Shown here one piece after another: positions 16,234 to 24,265 of a stretch of DNA of 35,355 nucleotides. The notes beneath the pieces were generated by a model, which ran no database searches, was not told the DNA's origin, and saw only the letters and a list, made by a program, of their open reading frames with translations. The DNA is from Candidatus Scybalocola faecipullorum (GTDB lineage: Bacteria; Bacillota; Clostridia; Lachnospirales; Lachnospiraceae): assembly GCA_018716485.1 (NCBI GenBank), contig DVJY01000062.1, positions 1 to 35,355 on the forward strand, read 5' to 3'. Numbering within the stretch: the first letter of the stretch is position 1; every line of letters begins with the position of its first letter. The position numbers and the translations under genes are program-made.

Positions 16234-17013
16234 CTATACATCCTCAGATACGGTTTTTACAAGTATTGATGAAATATTATCTGTTTCATGGCGCTGCTTG
16301 TTCAGTTCTGTCAGATATACAAGCCTTTCTTCCATCATCTTCTCACTGCTGATACTCTCCGGATGCAGATGCGTCAAAAACTCTTCCTGACTGATCTGAT
16401 GTCTGAAGCCGTCGCTGCAGAGCATAAATACTGTCTCCGCTGATAATGTGCCTTCAAAAAAATCCGGCACCGCCGTCTCCGAAGCGCCGATACAGCGAAT
16501 GAGTATATGCCGCTTCGGATGACATCGTGCCTGTGCGTCGGTCATATGACCTTTATCTGTCTCATATCGGACAAACGTATGGTCTTTCGTCAGCAGATGA
16601 AGCCCTCCGCGGATCATATAAATTCTTGAATCACCGATGTTGGCCGCAAAATACCTGCTGCCCATCATAAAAAGCACTGCGGCTGTCGTCCCGAGACGGC
16701 AGCTGTACTTTTGTCCATATACCCGCAAGCGATGATGAACATCTCCAATGACCGCACGCCATTGATTTCTGAAAACAGATGAAGCTGTATCCGTCCGAAT
16801 GACCTTGGGAAGCTGTCTGCAAAACCACCGGTCAAAAGCTCTGACAACTGCTCCGCTGGCTTTCTCTCCATGATCCAGACCGCCCATGCCGTCGCATATC
16901 ACACAAAGACAGCACTTTCCATACATGGTCTGCGCGGTTTTTACAAGCAGGGCATCCTGATTGATCTTTTTTTTAATTCCGACATCCGTATGTGCCGCGA
17001 TCAAAAAATCCAT
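16234..17013 (-). CDS. PP2C-family Ser/Thr protein phosphatase
   Basis: The 259 residues carry the ordered PP2C motifs: N-terminal NQDA (18-21), metal-binding DGMGG (Asp41), GTTAAV, NIGDSRIY, CSDG and the final DNISS motif. Two Mn/Mg ions would be held by these acidic residues, and the enzyme dephosphorylates Ser/Thr residues in the cytosol. It lacks added domains. The ATG has a strong AAGGAGGTG site. It is the first gene of the operon and is followed by the transmembrane kinase, whose phosphorylation it probably reverses. The 214-base gap upstream holds the alpha-galactosidase terminator, a TATAAA without a convincing -35, and a small hairpin near 17070. Confidence 0.93.
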   Translation of the reverse strand: MDFLIAAHTDVGIKKKINQDALLVKTAQTMYGKCCLCVICDGMGGLDHGEKASGAVVRAFDRWFCRQLPKVIRTDTASSVFRNQWRAVIGDVHHRLRVYGQKYSCRLGTTAAVLFMMGSRYFAANIGDSRIYMIRGGLHLLTKDHTFVRYETDKGHMTDAQARCHPKRHILIRCIGASETAVPDFFEGTLSAETVFMLCSDGFRHQISQEEFLTHLHPESISSEKMMEERLVYLTELNKQRHETDNISSILVKTVSEDV

Positions 17014-17176
17014 CTGTCACCTCCTTGAAGTTGAATTAAAAAGTTGTTTTGTAAAGTTGGGAACTGATCGTACCGACAGGTACATGATTGATTTGATTAA
17101 GATGTTTTTATTTTATATCGGGCATTTCAAAAAAGATAGCCCCTTTTTTAATTTTTTTATTTTTCTTTTGAATACA

Positions 17177-17212
17177 AAACGCAGCAAAGGCAGCCGCAAA
17201 AATGCTGCTGCC
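17177..17212 (-). terminator. Probable terminator of the alpha-galactoside operon
   Basis: A 9-bp stem with one mismatch (ggcagc arm at 17189-17194, gctgcc arm at 17207-17212) lies 16 bases past the alpha-galactosidase stop. The T-tract on the minus strand is interrupted (TTTGCTGCGTTTTG), so termination may be moderate. Confidence 0.6.
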
Positions 17213-17227
17213 TCCCTGCCAAAATTT

Positions 17228-19420
17228 CTATGCGCCAACACGTCTGAAATAATAAATATACGACGGATACTCTTCCATTTTTACCGGAAGAACCAAGCCC
17301 GCATGCATCAGTGCTGCGCCGCTGTATCTGCGCCCGCTCTGCATATCTTCATATACACTGTTTTCATCAAGGCCTTTCAGGCGGATATAATTCACATTCA
17401 TATTACCGTGAGTTTCCAAAGCAACCGCTTCCATCATCACTTCACTGCCGTCTTCCGATACGAAAGACCATGCGCCCACTGCACGATCATACGGATTTGT
17501 CAGGCGATAATACAGTCCGTTTTGAATCAGCGGTGCGAACCGATGATAATCTCTGATCTGATTTCTGAGTTTGCGCGCTTCGTCTTCTGTAATTTTGTTT
17601 AAATCCAATTCATATCCGAAAGTTCCCGCCATGGCAACTGCCGCCCGCGTTTCCAGAGAAACGCTGCGTCCTGTCTGATGATTTGGCACAATGGACACAT
17701 GGGAACCGACTGCACTGATCGGATAAACAAATGATGTACCGTACTGAATACGGATTCTGTCAACAGCATCTGTATTGTCGCTGCACCAGATCTGTGGTGT
17801 ATAATAAAGCATGCCGGCATCAAATCTTCCGCCGCCGCCACTGCAGCCTTCAATCAGCATATCAGGATACCGGCCGATCAGACGCTCAAGCAGGTCGTAT
17901 ACACCAAGCACATAATCATGAAGAACCCGTCCCTGCTCTTTTGGGCCGTGTGAATAGACATCGGTAATACTCCGGTTCATATCCCACTTCAAATATTCTA
18001 CCTGTCCCTGATCAAGAACTCCGCAAATCTTCTCGTAAATATAATCTACAATTTCTTTTCTGGAAAAATCAAGCACAAGCTGATTTCTTCCCCGCACCGG
18101 TTTTTTTCCCGGAATTCTAAGTGCCCAGTCCGGATGGGCTCTGTACAGTTCGCTGTCCTCGGAAATCATTTCCGGCTCAATCCACAGTCCGAATTTCAGC
18201 CCGAGGCCGTGAATCTTTTCTATCAGTTTTTGAAGCGTGCCGCCAAGTTTCTTTTCATTGACAACCCAATCGCCAAGCGCACAGTTGTCATCGTTTCTCT
18301 GCCCGAACCAGCCGTCATCCAAAACAAGCATTTCTATGCCTGAAGCTGCGGCCTTTTTGGCCAATTCATACAATGCATCACCGTCGAAGTCAAAGTAAAA
18401 AGCTTCCCAGCTATTGATGAGCACCGGCCGCACTGCATTTTTATATTTTCCGCGGCAAAGATGATTTCTGAAGCACCAATGGAAATTGTGGCTCAGTCCG
18501 GCAAGACCGGCCGTGCTGTAGCTCATCACCACTTCCGGCGCTGTCAGACTTTCACCGGGCTCCAGCGGATAGCTGAACATATCCTCCTGAAATCCCATCA
18601 TCATTCGTATTTGATCGTACTGCTCCAACGACACTTCTGCCTTAAAACCGCCGCTGTAAACATAGACCATGCCGTAACATGTTCCAAAATCCTCTGTTGT
18701 CTCGTGTTCGGCTAAAATCAGTGCCGGATTATATTGATGACTGGAAGTTCCGCGGCGGCTGCCAATGGAAAAACTGCCGTGTCCAATAGGCATTCTCTGA
18801 AAATTTCTTTCCATGGCATGCCGTCCGTAAAAGCTGATCACATCATAATTGCCATAGAGAAAGTCCAAACATGCTGAATCCAGCTTTTCAACATATATTT
18901 TTTGACCGCCCTCATTAATCAGCTTCACACTGCGGGTGATTATATCTTTCTCTTCAATCACGCCGTAATAAAGGACTGCTTTGACTTTCATGACTTCATC
19001 CTTTAAAACAATTTCCAACGTATCAGCCTCCCTGCTGTCTGCATAAACTGCAGGCAGCCCTGTGAGGCCGTATTTGCCTTTATAAATTTTGTGCTCACTG
19101 TAGCGAAGGTCGCAGTTGAAAAAGCCATCTAAAGTCTTAATAATTACGGCTGCGCTTCGGAAATCTCCGTTGCCGCAGCTGGGAAATTCCTGAGGCAGGC
19201 TGTCCATCGAATAGCCCCGGTTATTGCCTGCATCATAAATATTTCCCGAAAATCCGCTCCTGTCATAATATGTCAGCAGATAATCCATAGTCCCTTCGCA
19301 GCGCGGCCCGTAGTATAGATGAAGCAGCATACCGTAGGCATCGATTTTCATTTGATACGTTGTCCGCTTTGTATGTAATGTCAATATTTGATTCTTTTCA
19401 TCAAAATGAATTGCCATCAT
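17228..19420 (-). CDS. Alpha-galactosidase, glycoside hydrolase family 36
   Basis: At 730 residues this is the usual size of bacterial GH36 enzymes of the Aga/RafA type: N-terminal beta-supersandwich, central TIM barrel and C-terminal beta domain. The nucleophile is Asp480 (KWDMNR) and the acid/base is Asp548 in CSDNTD; the flanking LDDGWFG (about 367) and WIEPEM motifs bind galactose. It releases alpha-1,6-linked galactose from melibiose, raffinose, stachyose and similar sugars by a retaining mechanism. No signal peptide is present, so it acts on imported oligosaccharides. Two consecutive ATGs follow AAAGGAG; the second (19417) has better spacing. It is the last gene of the transporter operon, 21 bases after the permease. 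Galactokinase or sucrose-cleaving genes are not in the window. Confidence 0.96.
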   Translation of the reverse strand: MMAIHFDEKNQILTLHTKRTTYQMKIDAYGMLLHLYYGPRCEGTMDYLLTYYDRSGFSGNIYDAGNNRGYSMDSLPQEFPSCGNGDFRSAAVIIKTLDGFFNCDLRYSEHKIYKGKYGLTGLPAVYADSREADTLEIVLKDEVMKVKAVLYYGVIEEKDIITRSVKLINEGGQKIYVEKLDSACLDFLYGNYDVISFYGRHAMERNFQRMPIGHGSFSIGSRRGTSSHQYNPALILAEHETTEDFGTCYGMVYVYSGGFKAEVSLEQYDQIRMMMGFQEDMFSYPLEPGESLTAPEVVMSYSTAGLAGLSHNFHWCFRNHLCRGKYKNAVRPVLINSWEAFYFDFDGDALYELAKKAAASGIEMLVLDDGWFGQRNDDNCALGDWVVNEKKLGGTLQKLIEKIHGLGLKFGLWIEPEMISEDSELYRAHPDWALRIPGKKPVRGRNQLVLDFSRKEIVDYIYEKICGVLDQGQVEYLKWDMNRSITDVYSHGPKEQGRVLHDYVLGVYDLLERLIGRYPDMLIEGCSGGGGRFDAGMLYYTPQIWCSDNTDAVDRIRIQYGTSFVYPISAVGSHVSIVPNHQTGRSVSLETRAAVAMAGTFGYELDLNKITEDEARKLRNQIRDYHRFAPLIQNGLYYRLTNPYDRAVGAWSFVSEDGSEVMMEAVALETHGNMNVNYIRLKGLDENSVYEDMQSGRRYSGAALMHAGLVLPVKMEEYPSYIYYFRRVGA

Positions 19421-19441
19421 GCCTCTCCTTTATCATTATTT

Positions 19442-20278
19442 TTATTTTACAGCGCCACTGACAACACCATTTAAAATCTGTTTCTGGCAGATGACATAGA
19501 AAATCAAAATCGGGATTAACGCCAATAAATATGACGCAAACGCCAGATTATAATTCGTACCGAACTGTGACTGGAAGTTCAGCTGAGCCAAAGGCAGCGT
19601 ATTGCTTCCTGTACCCGACATAATAATAAGCGGTGTCATTACGTCATTCCAGACACTCAGTGCTGTAAGTACAGCCACCGTCGCATGCATCGGTTTCATA
19701 ATCGGGAAAATAACTCTCCAATATGTTTTCCATGTGCTGGCGCCGTCAACTTTTGCAGCTTCCTCAAGCGCCATTGGAATGTTTGTCAAATAGCCTGTAT
19801 ACAAAAGCACATTCATCGGCATATAGAAAACGACATACAGTAAAATAACGCCGACCCAGTTTGCCAATCCCATAACTGCTGTCTGTTTTGCCAAAGGCAT
19901 CATCAAGATTGCAAATGGTACAAACATACCGCTGACAACAAACAGATAGACGAATTTGTAAAACTTGCTGTGTGCTTTATTTCTTCCTATAGCATACCCC
20001 ATCAGCGAATGAAGTACAACAGATAAAACAACTGTAACGATTGAAATCAGCAAACTGTTGCCTAAAGAATGCCAAAAATCGGTAACTTCCATCGCCTGCG
20101 CAAAGTTATCTAAGCTAAAATGCTGCGGCAGTGATAAAATGCCGGAAATACTGTTTGTCATTTCCGAAGGCTGTTTAAGTGCAATAACAACTGTCATATA
20201 CAGCGGGAACGCAATTGTGATCAGACCGAGAATTAAAAGAATCGTCACCGGCCAGTTTGTTCTTTTCTTATCTTCCAT
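19442..20278 (-). CDS. Sugar ABC transporter permease (MalG/MsmG type)
   Basis: This 278-residue protein has six predicted membrane helices and the cytoplasmic EAA loop EEAAKVDGAS, which docks the ATPase, followed by the FPIMKP strand, all typical of the CUT1 family second permease. With the upstream permease it forms the membrane channel for oligosaccharides delivered by the binding lipoprotein. Its start codon overlaps the stop of the MalF-type permease (TAATG arrangement at 20276-20280), so the two are translationally coupled. Neighbouring alpha-galactosidase makes raffinose-type alpha-galactosides the likely cargo. No ATPase gene is in the operon; a shared MsmK-like ATPase elsewhere is expected. 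Confidence 0.94.
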   Translation of the reverse strand: MEDKKRTNWPVTILLILGLITIAFPLYMTVVIALKQPSEMTNSISGILSLPQHFSLDNFAQAMEVTDFWHSLGNSLLISIVTVVLSVVLHSLMGYAIGRNKAHSKFYKFVYLFVVSGMFVPFAILMMPLAKQTAVMGLANWVGVILLYVVFYMPMNVLLYTGYLTNIPMALEEAAKVDGASTWKTYWRVIFPIMKPMHATVAVLTALSVWNDVMTPLIIMSGTGSNTLPLAQLNFQSQFGTNYNLAFASYLLALIPILIFYVICQKQILNGVVSGAVK

Positions 20279-21150
20279 TATAACTGCTCCTCCTTACGTC
20301 CTGAAATAAGCATTTGTGCTGCTGAAATTGCAACAATGACTATAAAGAATATGACCGCATTGGCACTCTGGAAGCCGAACTGGCCGCCGGAAATACCATT
20401 GTTATAAATCAGGTAGGAAATGGATTCCGTACTTTGGGCAGGGCCGCCTTTGGTCAGAGCCATAATCTGATCAAATACCATCAGGAAATTTTTCACACAC
20501 AATACCATATTAATTGTGAAGAATGGAATAATAAGCGGAAATGTCAAATGCCAAAACTTCTTCCATCCTTTTGCTCCGTCCAGAGAACCTGCTTCATATA
20601 CGTCTTCAGGTACTGTCTGAAGTCCTGAAATATAAATAATCGTATTCATTGCGATCGACTGCCATGCACATACAATAACAATGGCAATCCACGCTGTATT
20701 TCTATTTGACAGCATACTGCTGCTCAGTGCTTCCGAACCGATCATTTCTCCCATGGCCGGAAGAATATATGTAAAAAAATAACTGAAAATATAACCCACA
20801 ACCAGTGCTCCAAGAACATTGGGAATAAAATATGCACCTCGCAAAAAACTCTTGAATTTAATATGGCTGTTTAAGCCAAGAGCTAAAATCAAGCTGATGA
20901 CATTGACAACAATTGTAGCGACAATCGCCAGTTTAAATGTAAATAAGTAGGAATTTCCTACTCTCGGGTCTTGGAATAAGTCAATATAGTTTCTCAGACC
21001 AACCCAGTCAAATGAACCGAATCCTTTAAAATTTGTAAAGCTGTAAATCACGCCCTGAATCAGCGGAACCGTATTGAAGCATACAAACAATGCCAGAATC
21101 GGTATCGTTATGAGCAAAAAAGTTCTTTTTCTTTCATTTATCTTTTTCAT
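20278..21150 (-). CDS. Sugar ABC transporter permease (MalF/MsmF type)
   Basis: This 290-residue protein has six predicted helices, beginning with the basic N-terminus KKINERKRTF and the helix FLLITIPILALFVCFN. The EAA loop reads YEAGSLDGAKGWKKFWHLTF, as in CUT1 first permeases. It pairs with the downstream MalG-type permease, overlapping its start. A GGGGGAAGGA site precedes the ATG, and the binding-protein gene ends 12 bases before it. The cargo is inferred from the operon to be alpha-galactosides. Confidence 0.94.
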   Translation of the reverse strand: MKKINERKRTFLLITIPILALFVCFNTVPLIQGVIYSFTNFKGFGSFDWVGLRNYIDLFQDPRVGNSYLFTFKLAIVATIVVNVISLILALGLNSHIKFKSFLRGAYFIPNVLGALVVGYIFSYFFTYILPAMGEMIGSEALSSSMLSNRNTAWIAIVIVCAWQSIAMNTIIYISGLQTVPEDVYEAGSLDGAKGWKKFWHLTFPLIIPFFTINMVLCVKNFLMVFDQIMALTKGGPAQSTESISYLIYNNGISGGQFGFQSANAVIFFIVIVAISAAQMLISGRKEEQL

Positions 21151-21162
21151 AAATCCTTCCCC

Positions 21163-22458
21163 CTACTGCGCAGTGCCGCCATGTTCCTGTTCATATTCCT
21201 GAACTTTTCTGATAGTATCTCTGTTATAGCGTTTCCAGTCGGAATCAAACTTTGAAAGAAACGCTTCCACATCCTGATTAATTAAAAATGTCTGAATCTG
21301 CGCGTCTACAGCCATTTCAGAAGGATAGTAATGATCCTGATAATCTGTCATATTGCCTGATTCAATGTATTCACTCATACCATCAAGCATCGATGCCAAT
21401 TCAAAATCTCCTTCTTTACACGGAATAGCATTCTGATCATCGATATATTTCTGGATATTCTCATCATCTAAAAGAAAATCAAGCACTTCATAGGCCGCTT
21501 CTTTATTTTCACATTCTGCTGTCACACAAAACTGAAGATCAATACCCGAATTCAACGTATTTTGCGAAGTATCATTACTTCCCGGCATTACAAATGAGTC
21601 AATATTCATATTCTCATTGACAGATAAAATCTGTGGCACGGCATAACTTCCGATCGGATACATCGCCGATTCTCCATTGGCAAATGCTGTACATGCATCA
21701 TTATACGCATACGCCAGAGGATCATCCGGTCCATACTCCAGAAGCCGGAGCATTTTCTCTGCGACTTCGCCGTATTCTTCGGAAAATGTTGTTTCTCCCC
21801 GGTTAACTTGCTGGCATACATCGGAAGGCGCCAAATCTACAGCCAGTGCATTCCATGGTGCCAGACATGTCCATGTATCTCTGAATCCGAAATAAAAAGG
21901 CAAAATGCCCTCCGACTGAATGTCGTCGCACAGCGCCAGAAGTTCATCCCATGTTGTCGGAATTTCCCATCCATATTCCTCAAACATATCTTTGTTATAC
22001 AATACACCTGCCGCATTGGCTACATACGGCACGCCATACACGCCGTCTTCAGGAATAATTTTAAGTGCTTCTCCGATATCCAAATACGACTGTTTGATCG
22101 AACTCAATCCTTCATAGTCCGAAATATCCATCAGTATATCCGCATCCATATAATATGAATAATTAATATCGCCGCCAATACCAATAATATCCGGATAATC
22201 TTCACGAATAAAACGTGTTCTCAAAATGGTTGAAGCGTCATTTGGCGAATCAATTGTCAGATGGATGTCGTCATGGGTCGCATTAAATTCTGCCTCCACT
22301 TCTTCGAAATAGTTGGCCGCTTCCGGCTTGTACTGCACAATTTCAATTTCTGTCTTATTGCCGTCTCCCGTACTGTTTCCACACCCCGAAACACACGCAG
22401 AAGCAGCAAGCACAACAATCAAAACCATGCTTTTTGCTACATTTCCGGTTTTTTTCAT
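21163..22458 (-). CDS. Sugar-binding lipoprotein of the ABC importer
   Basis: The 431 residues begin with a lipoprotein signal peptide with lipobox VSGC (Cys26), so the protein is tethered outside the membrane. The rest is a family 1 (MalE/MsmE-like) solute-binding fold, with recognisable stretches GVPYVANAAGVLYNKDMFEEY-like in the hinge region and FANGESAMYPIGSYA further on. It captures the oligosaccharide and passes it to the two permeases. AAAGGAG lies upstream of the ATG. It is the first and usually most abundant product of the operon, driven by the promoter at 22511-22539, and is divergent from the AraC gene that probably controls it. Confidence 0.94.
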   Translation of the reverse strand: MKKTGNVAKSMVLIVVLAASACVSGCGNSTGDGNKTEIEIVQYKPEAANYFEEVEAEFNATHDDIHLTIDSPNDASTILRTRFIREDYPDIIGIGGDINYSYYMDADILMDISDYEGLSSIKQSYLDIGEALKIIPEDGVYGVPYVANAAGVLYNKDMFEEYGWEIPTTWDELLALCDDIQSEGILPFYFGFRDTWTCLAPWNALAVDLAPSDVCQQVNRGETTFSEEYGEVAEKMLRLLEYGPDDPLAYAYNDACTAFANGESAMYPIGSYAVPQILSVNENMNIDSFVMPGSNDTSQNTLNSGIDLQFCVTAECENKEAAYEVLDFLLDDENIQKYIDDQNAIPCKEGDFELASMLDGMSEYIESGNMTDYQDHYYPSEMAVDAQIQTFLINQDVEAFLSKFDSDWKRYNRDTIRKVQEYEQEHGGTAQ

Positions 22459-22510
22459 AAATTCCTGTCTCCTTTCTTAAAAACAGTTTTTTTTCTTTAA
22501 TTTCAAACAA

Positions 22511-22539
22511 ATTATATCATTTGGCCACTTTGCTATAAA
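22511..22539 (-). promoter_or_regulatory. Promoter of the alpha-galactoside transport operon
   Basis: On the minus strand TTTATA (22534-22539, 4 of 6), a 17-base spacer and a perfect TATAAT (22511-22516) with an extended TGA just before it lie about 52 bases upstream of the binding-protein start. The weak -35 fits activation by the adjacent AraC regulator. Confidence 0.75.
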
Positions 22540-22568
22540 TATCTGTGCTTTTCATGTTTTATGCCATT

Positions 22569-22585
22569 ATGCTTACTTTTAGCAT
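22569..22585. promoter_or_regulatory. Possible operator between the divergent promoters
   Basis: A small inverted repeat, ATGCT-N7-AGCAT, lies between the two divergent promoters, about 5 bases upstream of the AraC -35 box. It could be a binding site for the AraC protein, but AraC sites are usually direct repeats. No cre-like site was seen in the gap. Confidence 0.25.
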
Positions 22586-22590
22586 TTTTA

Positions 22591-22620
22591 TTGAAGTGAC
22601 ATCGCATTTTGGTATATAAT
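22591..22620 (+). promoter_or_regulatory. Promoter of the AraC regulator gene
   Basis: TTGAAG (22591-22596), an 18-base spacer and a perfect TATAAT (22615-22620) are followed by AAAGGAGA and the ATG at 22643, giving a very short leader. Confidence 0.8.
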
Positions 22621-22642
22621 AAAAAACAAAGGAGACAACATC

Positions 22643-23491
22643 ATGAGTGATTTATTATTTTCTGTATTTCCCAATGAAAACTTTATCGATCTTGGTTTAT
22701 ATCAGTTTGGCCGCGAACGCTGTGCGCCTTCTCATTCCTACGGTCCTGCTGCCAGAAATCATTATTTATTTCACTATGTAATTTCCGGTACCGGTTCTTT
22801 GATGGCGGATAACTCTAAAGGCGAAACCATTCATTACACCATCCGCAGCGGTCAGGGATTTATGATCTTCCCTCATCAAATTAATACATATATCGCTGAT
22901 AATACGCTGCCCTGGGAATATGTGTGGCTTGAATTTGACGGTCTGCGGGTAAAAGAAGCTGTTGAGATTGCCGGACTGTCTCCGGATCATCCGGTCTATC
23001 ATGCCGCTTTTAAAGATCTGCGGGAACAAATGATGGATGAAATGATTTACATCGTCCAAAATCCAGACAAATCCCCTTTTCATTTGATCGGGCACCTTTT
23101 CCTTTTTATGGACTATCTGACCCGTTCCTGTGCATCTATCAGGCTTTCATCCACAGGCCGTCTTCGGGATTTTTACATTCGCGAAGCACTTTCTTTTATC
23201 GAGCAAAATTTTCAAAATGACATTTCTGTGGAAGATATTGCCCGCTTCTGCGGCCTCAACCGCAGTTATTTCGGGAAAATTTTTAAAGATACTGTCGGCC
23301 GTTCGCCTCAGGATTTTCTGATGAATTACCGGATGGTCAAAGCAACTGAACTTTTAAAGATGACTCAGCTGTCGATCGGCGACATTTCCAATGCTGTCGG
23401 TTACAGCAATCAGCTTCATTTTTCAAGAGCATTTAAAAACATCTATGGCATCTCTCCGCGCGACTGGCGAAAAACACATATGATACATTAA
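22643..23491 (+). CDS. AraC-family regulator of the alpha-galactoside operon (MsmR/RafR-like)
   Basis: The protein has 282 residues: an N-terminal cupin-like sugar-sensing domain (about 1-150, including the HYVISGTGSL stretch with typical effector-domain wording) and a C-terminal double helix-turn-helix from about 180 (ISVEDIARFCGLNRSYFGKIFK, in which the core is standard, then ISNAVGYSNQLHFSRAFK). The order and length match MsmR/RafR/MelR-type activators. It is divergent from the binding-protein gene, with both promoters within 110 bases, so it very likely activates the operon in response to melibiose or raffinose-like sugars and may control itself. Start chosen by AAAGGAGA 8 bases upstream of the ATG. 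Confidence 0.93.
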   Translation: MSDLLFSVFPNENFIDLGLYQFGRERCAPSHSYGPAARNHYLFHYVISGTGSLMADNSKGETIHYTIRSGQGFMIFPHQINTYIADNTLPWEYVWLEFDGLRVKEAVEIAGLSPDHPVYHAAFKDLREQMMDEMIYIVQNPDKSPFHLIGHLFLFMDYLTRSCASIRLSSTGRLRDFYIREALSFIEQNFQNDISVEDIARFCGLNRSYFGKIFKDTVGRSPQDFLMNYRMVKATELLKMTQLSIGDISNAVGYSNQLHFSRAFKNIYGISPRDWRKTHMIH

Positions 23492-23516
23492 ATCCGTCGC
23501 ATTCTTTATATGCATA

Positions 23517-23525
23517 TGATATAAT
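23517..23525 (+). promoter_or_regulatory. Extended -10 promoter of the ABC exporter genes
   Basis: TGATATAAT, a TG extended -10 with perfect TATAAT (23520-23525), lies 32 bases before the ABC ATPase start. No convincing -35 is seen, which is common with extended -10 promoters. Confidence 0.6.
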
Positions 23526-23557
23526 GATTGCAAATTTCTTAATCAAACGGAGGGCTT

Positions 23558-24265
23558 ATGAAACTTATTCTTGAACATATTTTGAAAAAATTTGACACGA
23601 AGATTGTATTAAAGGATGCCTCCTTTACTTTCGAGAAAGGTAAAATTTACGGACTCCTCGGACGCAACGGCGCCGGAAAAACAACGTTGTTTAACTGCAT
23701 TAACGAAGATCTGCCCAAAGACGGCGGTATTGTCCAGATTATGGAGGATTCAGGCCTGCTTCGCAGCATAACCTCCGATGATATCGGTTATGTTTTGTCT
23801 GTGCCTGTCGTGCCGGAATTTCTGACAGGCCGTGAATTTATAAAGTTTTTTATCGAAATCAACGAAAAGAAAATCAAAAATCTCAAAAGTCCGGATGAAT
23901 ATTTTGAACTGATGAAAATTGCGCCTGAAGATCGGGATAAACTGATGAAAGATTACTCACACGGCATGAAAAACAAGATGCAGATGCTTATTTATATTAT
24001 AGGCAGTCCATCCATTCTGCTTCTTGATGAACCGCTGACATCTTTTGATGTTGTTGTCGCCGATGAGATGAAAAAACTTTTAAAAGCTGTAAAAAATGAT
24101 CATATTTTAATTTTTTCCACCCATATTTTGGAACTTGCATTGGATTTATGCGATGAGATTGTCCTCCTCAGCGGCGGATGTCTTGACAAAATAGAAAAGG
24201 GCAGCCTTGATGAAGATGCCTTCAAAGAAAAAATTATTGATACACTCAGAGGTGAAGACGAATGA
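23558..24265 (+). CDS. ABC transporter ATP-binding protein
   Basis: The 235 residues are a complete nucleotide-binding domain: Walker A GRNGAGKT (35-42), Walker B ILLLDEP (153-159) with catalytic Glu158, and the H-loop STH (His189). The signature motif, normally LSGGQ, reads YSHGM (133-137), the variant often seen in bacitracin- or Ytr-type exporters. It powers export by the permease whose gene overlaps it by four bases (ATGA). ACGGAGGG precedes the ATG. The cargo is unknown; lantibiotic or lipid-type exporters share this layout, but nothing here identifies a substrate. Confidence 0.92.
   Translation: MKLILEHILKKFDTKIVLKDASFTFEKGKIYGLLGRNGAGKTTLFNCINEDLPKDGGIVQIMEDSGLLRSITSDDIGYVLSVPVVPEFLTGREFIKFFIEINEKKIKNLKSPDEYFELMKIAPEDRDKLMKDYSHGMKNKMQMLIYIIGSPSILLLDEPLTSFDVVVADEMKKLLKAVKNDHILIFSTHILELALDLCDEIVLLSGGCLDKIEKGSLDEDAFKEKIIDTLRGEDE

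Noticed and set aside
22459-22642. Catabolite (cre) site in the alpha-galactoside control region
   Set aside because: No sequence close to the TGWAANCGNTNWCA pattern was found on either strand.
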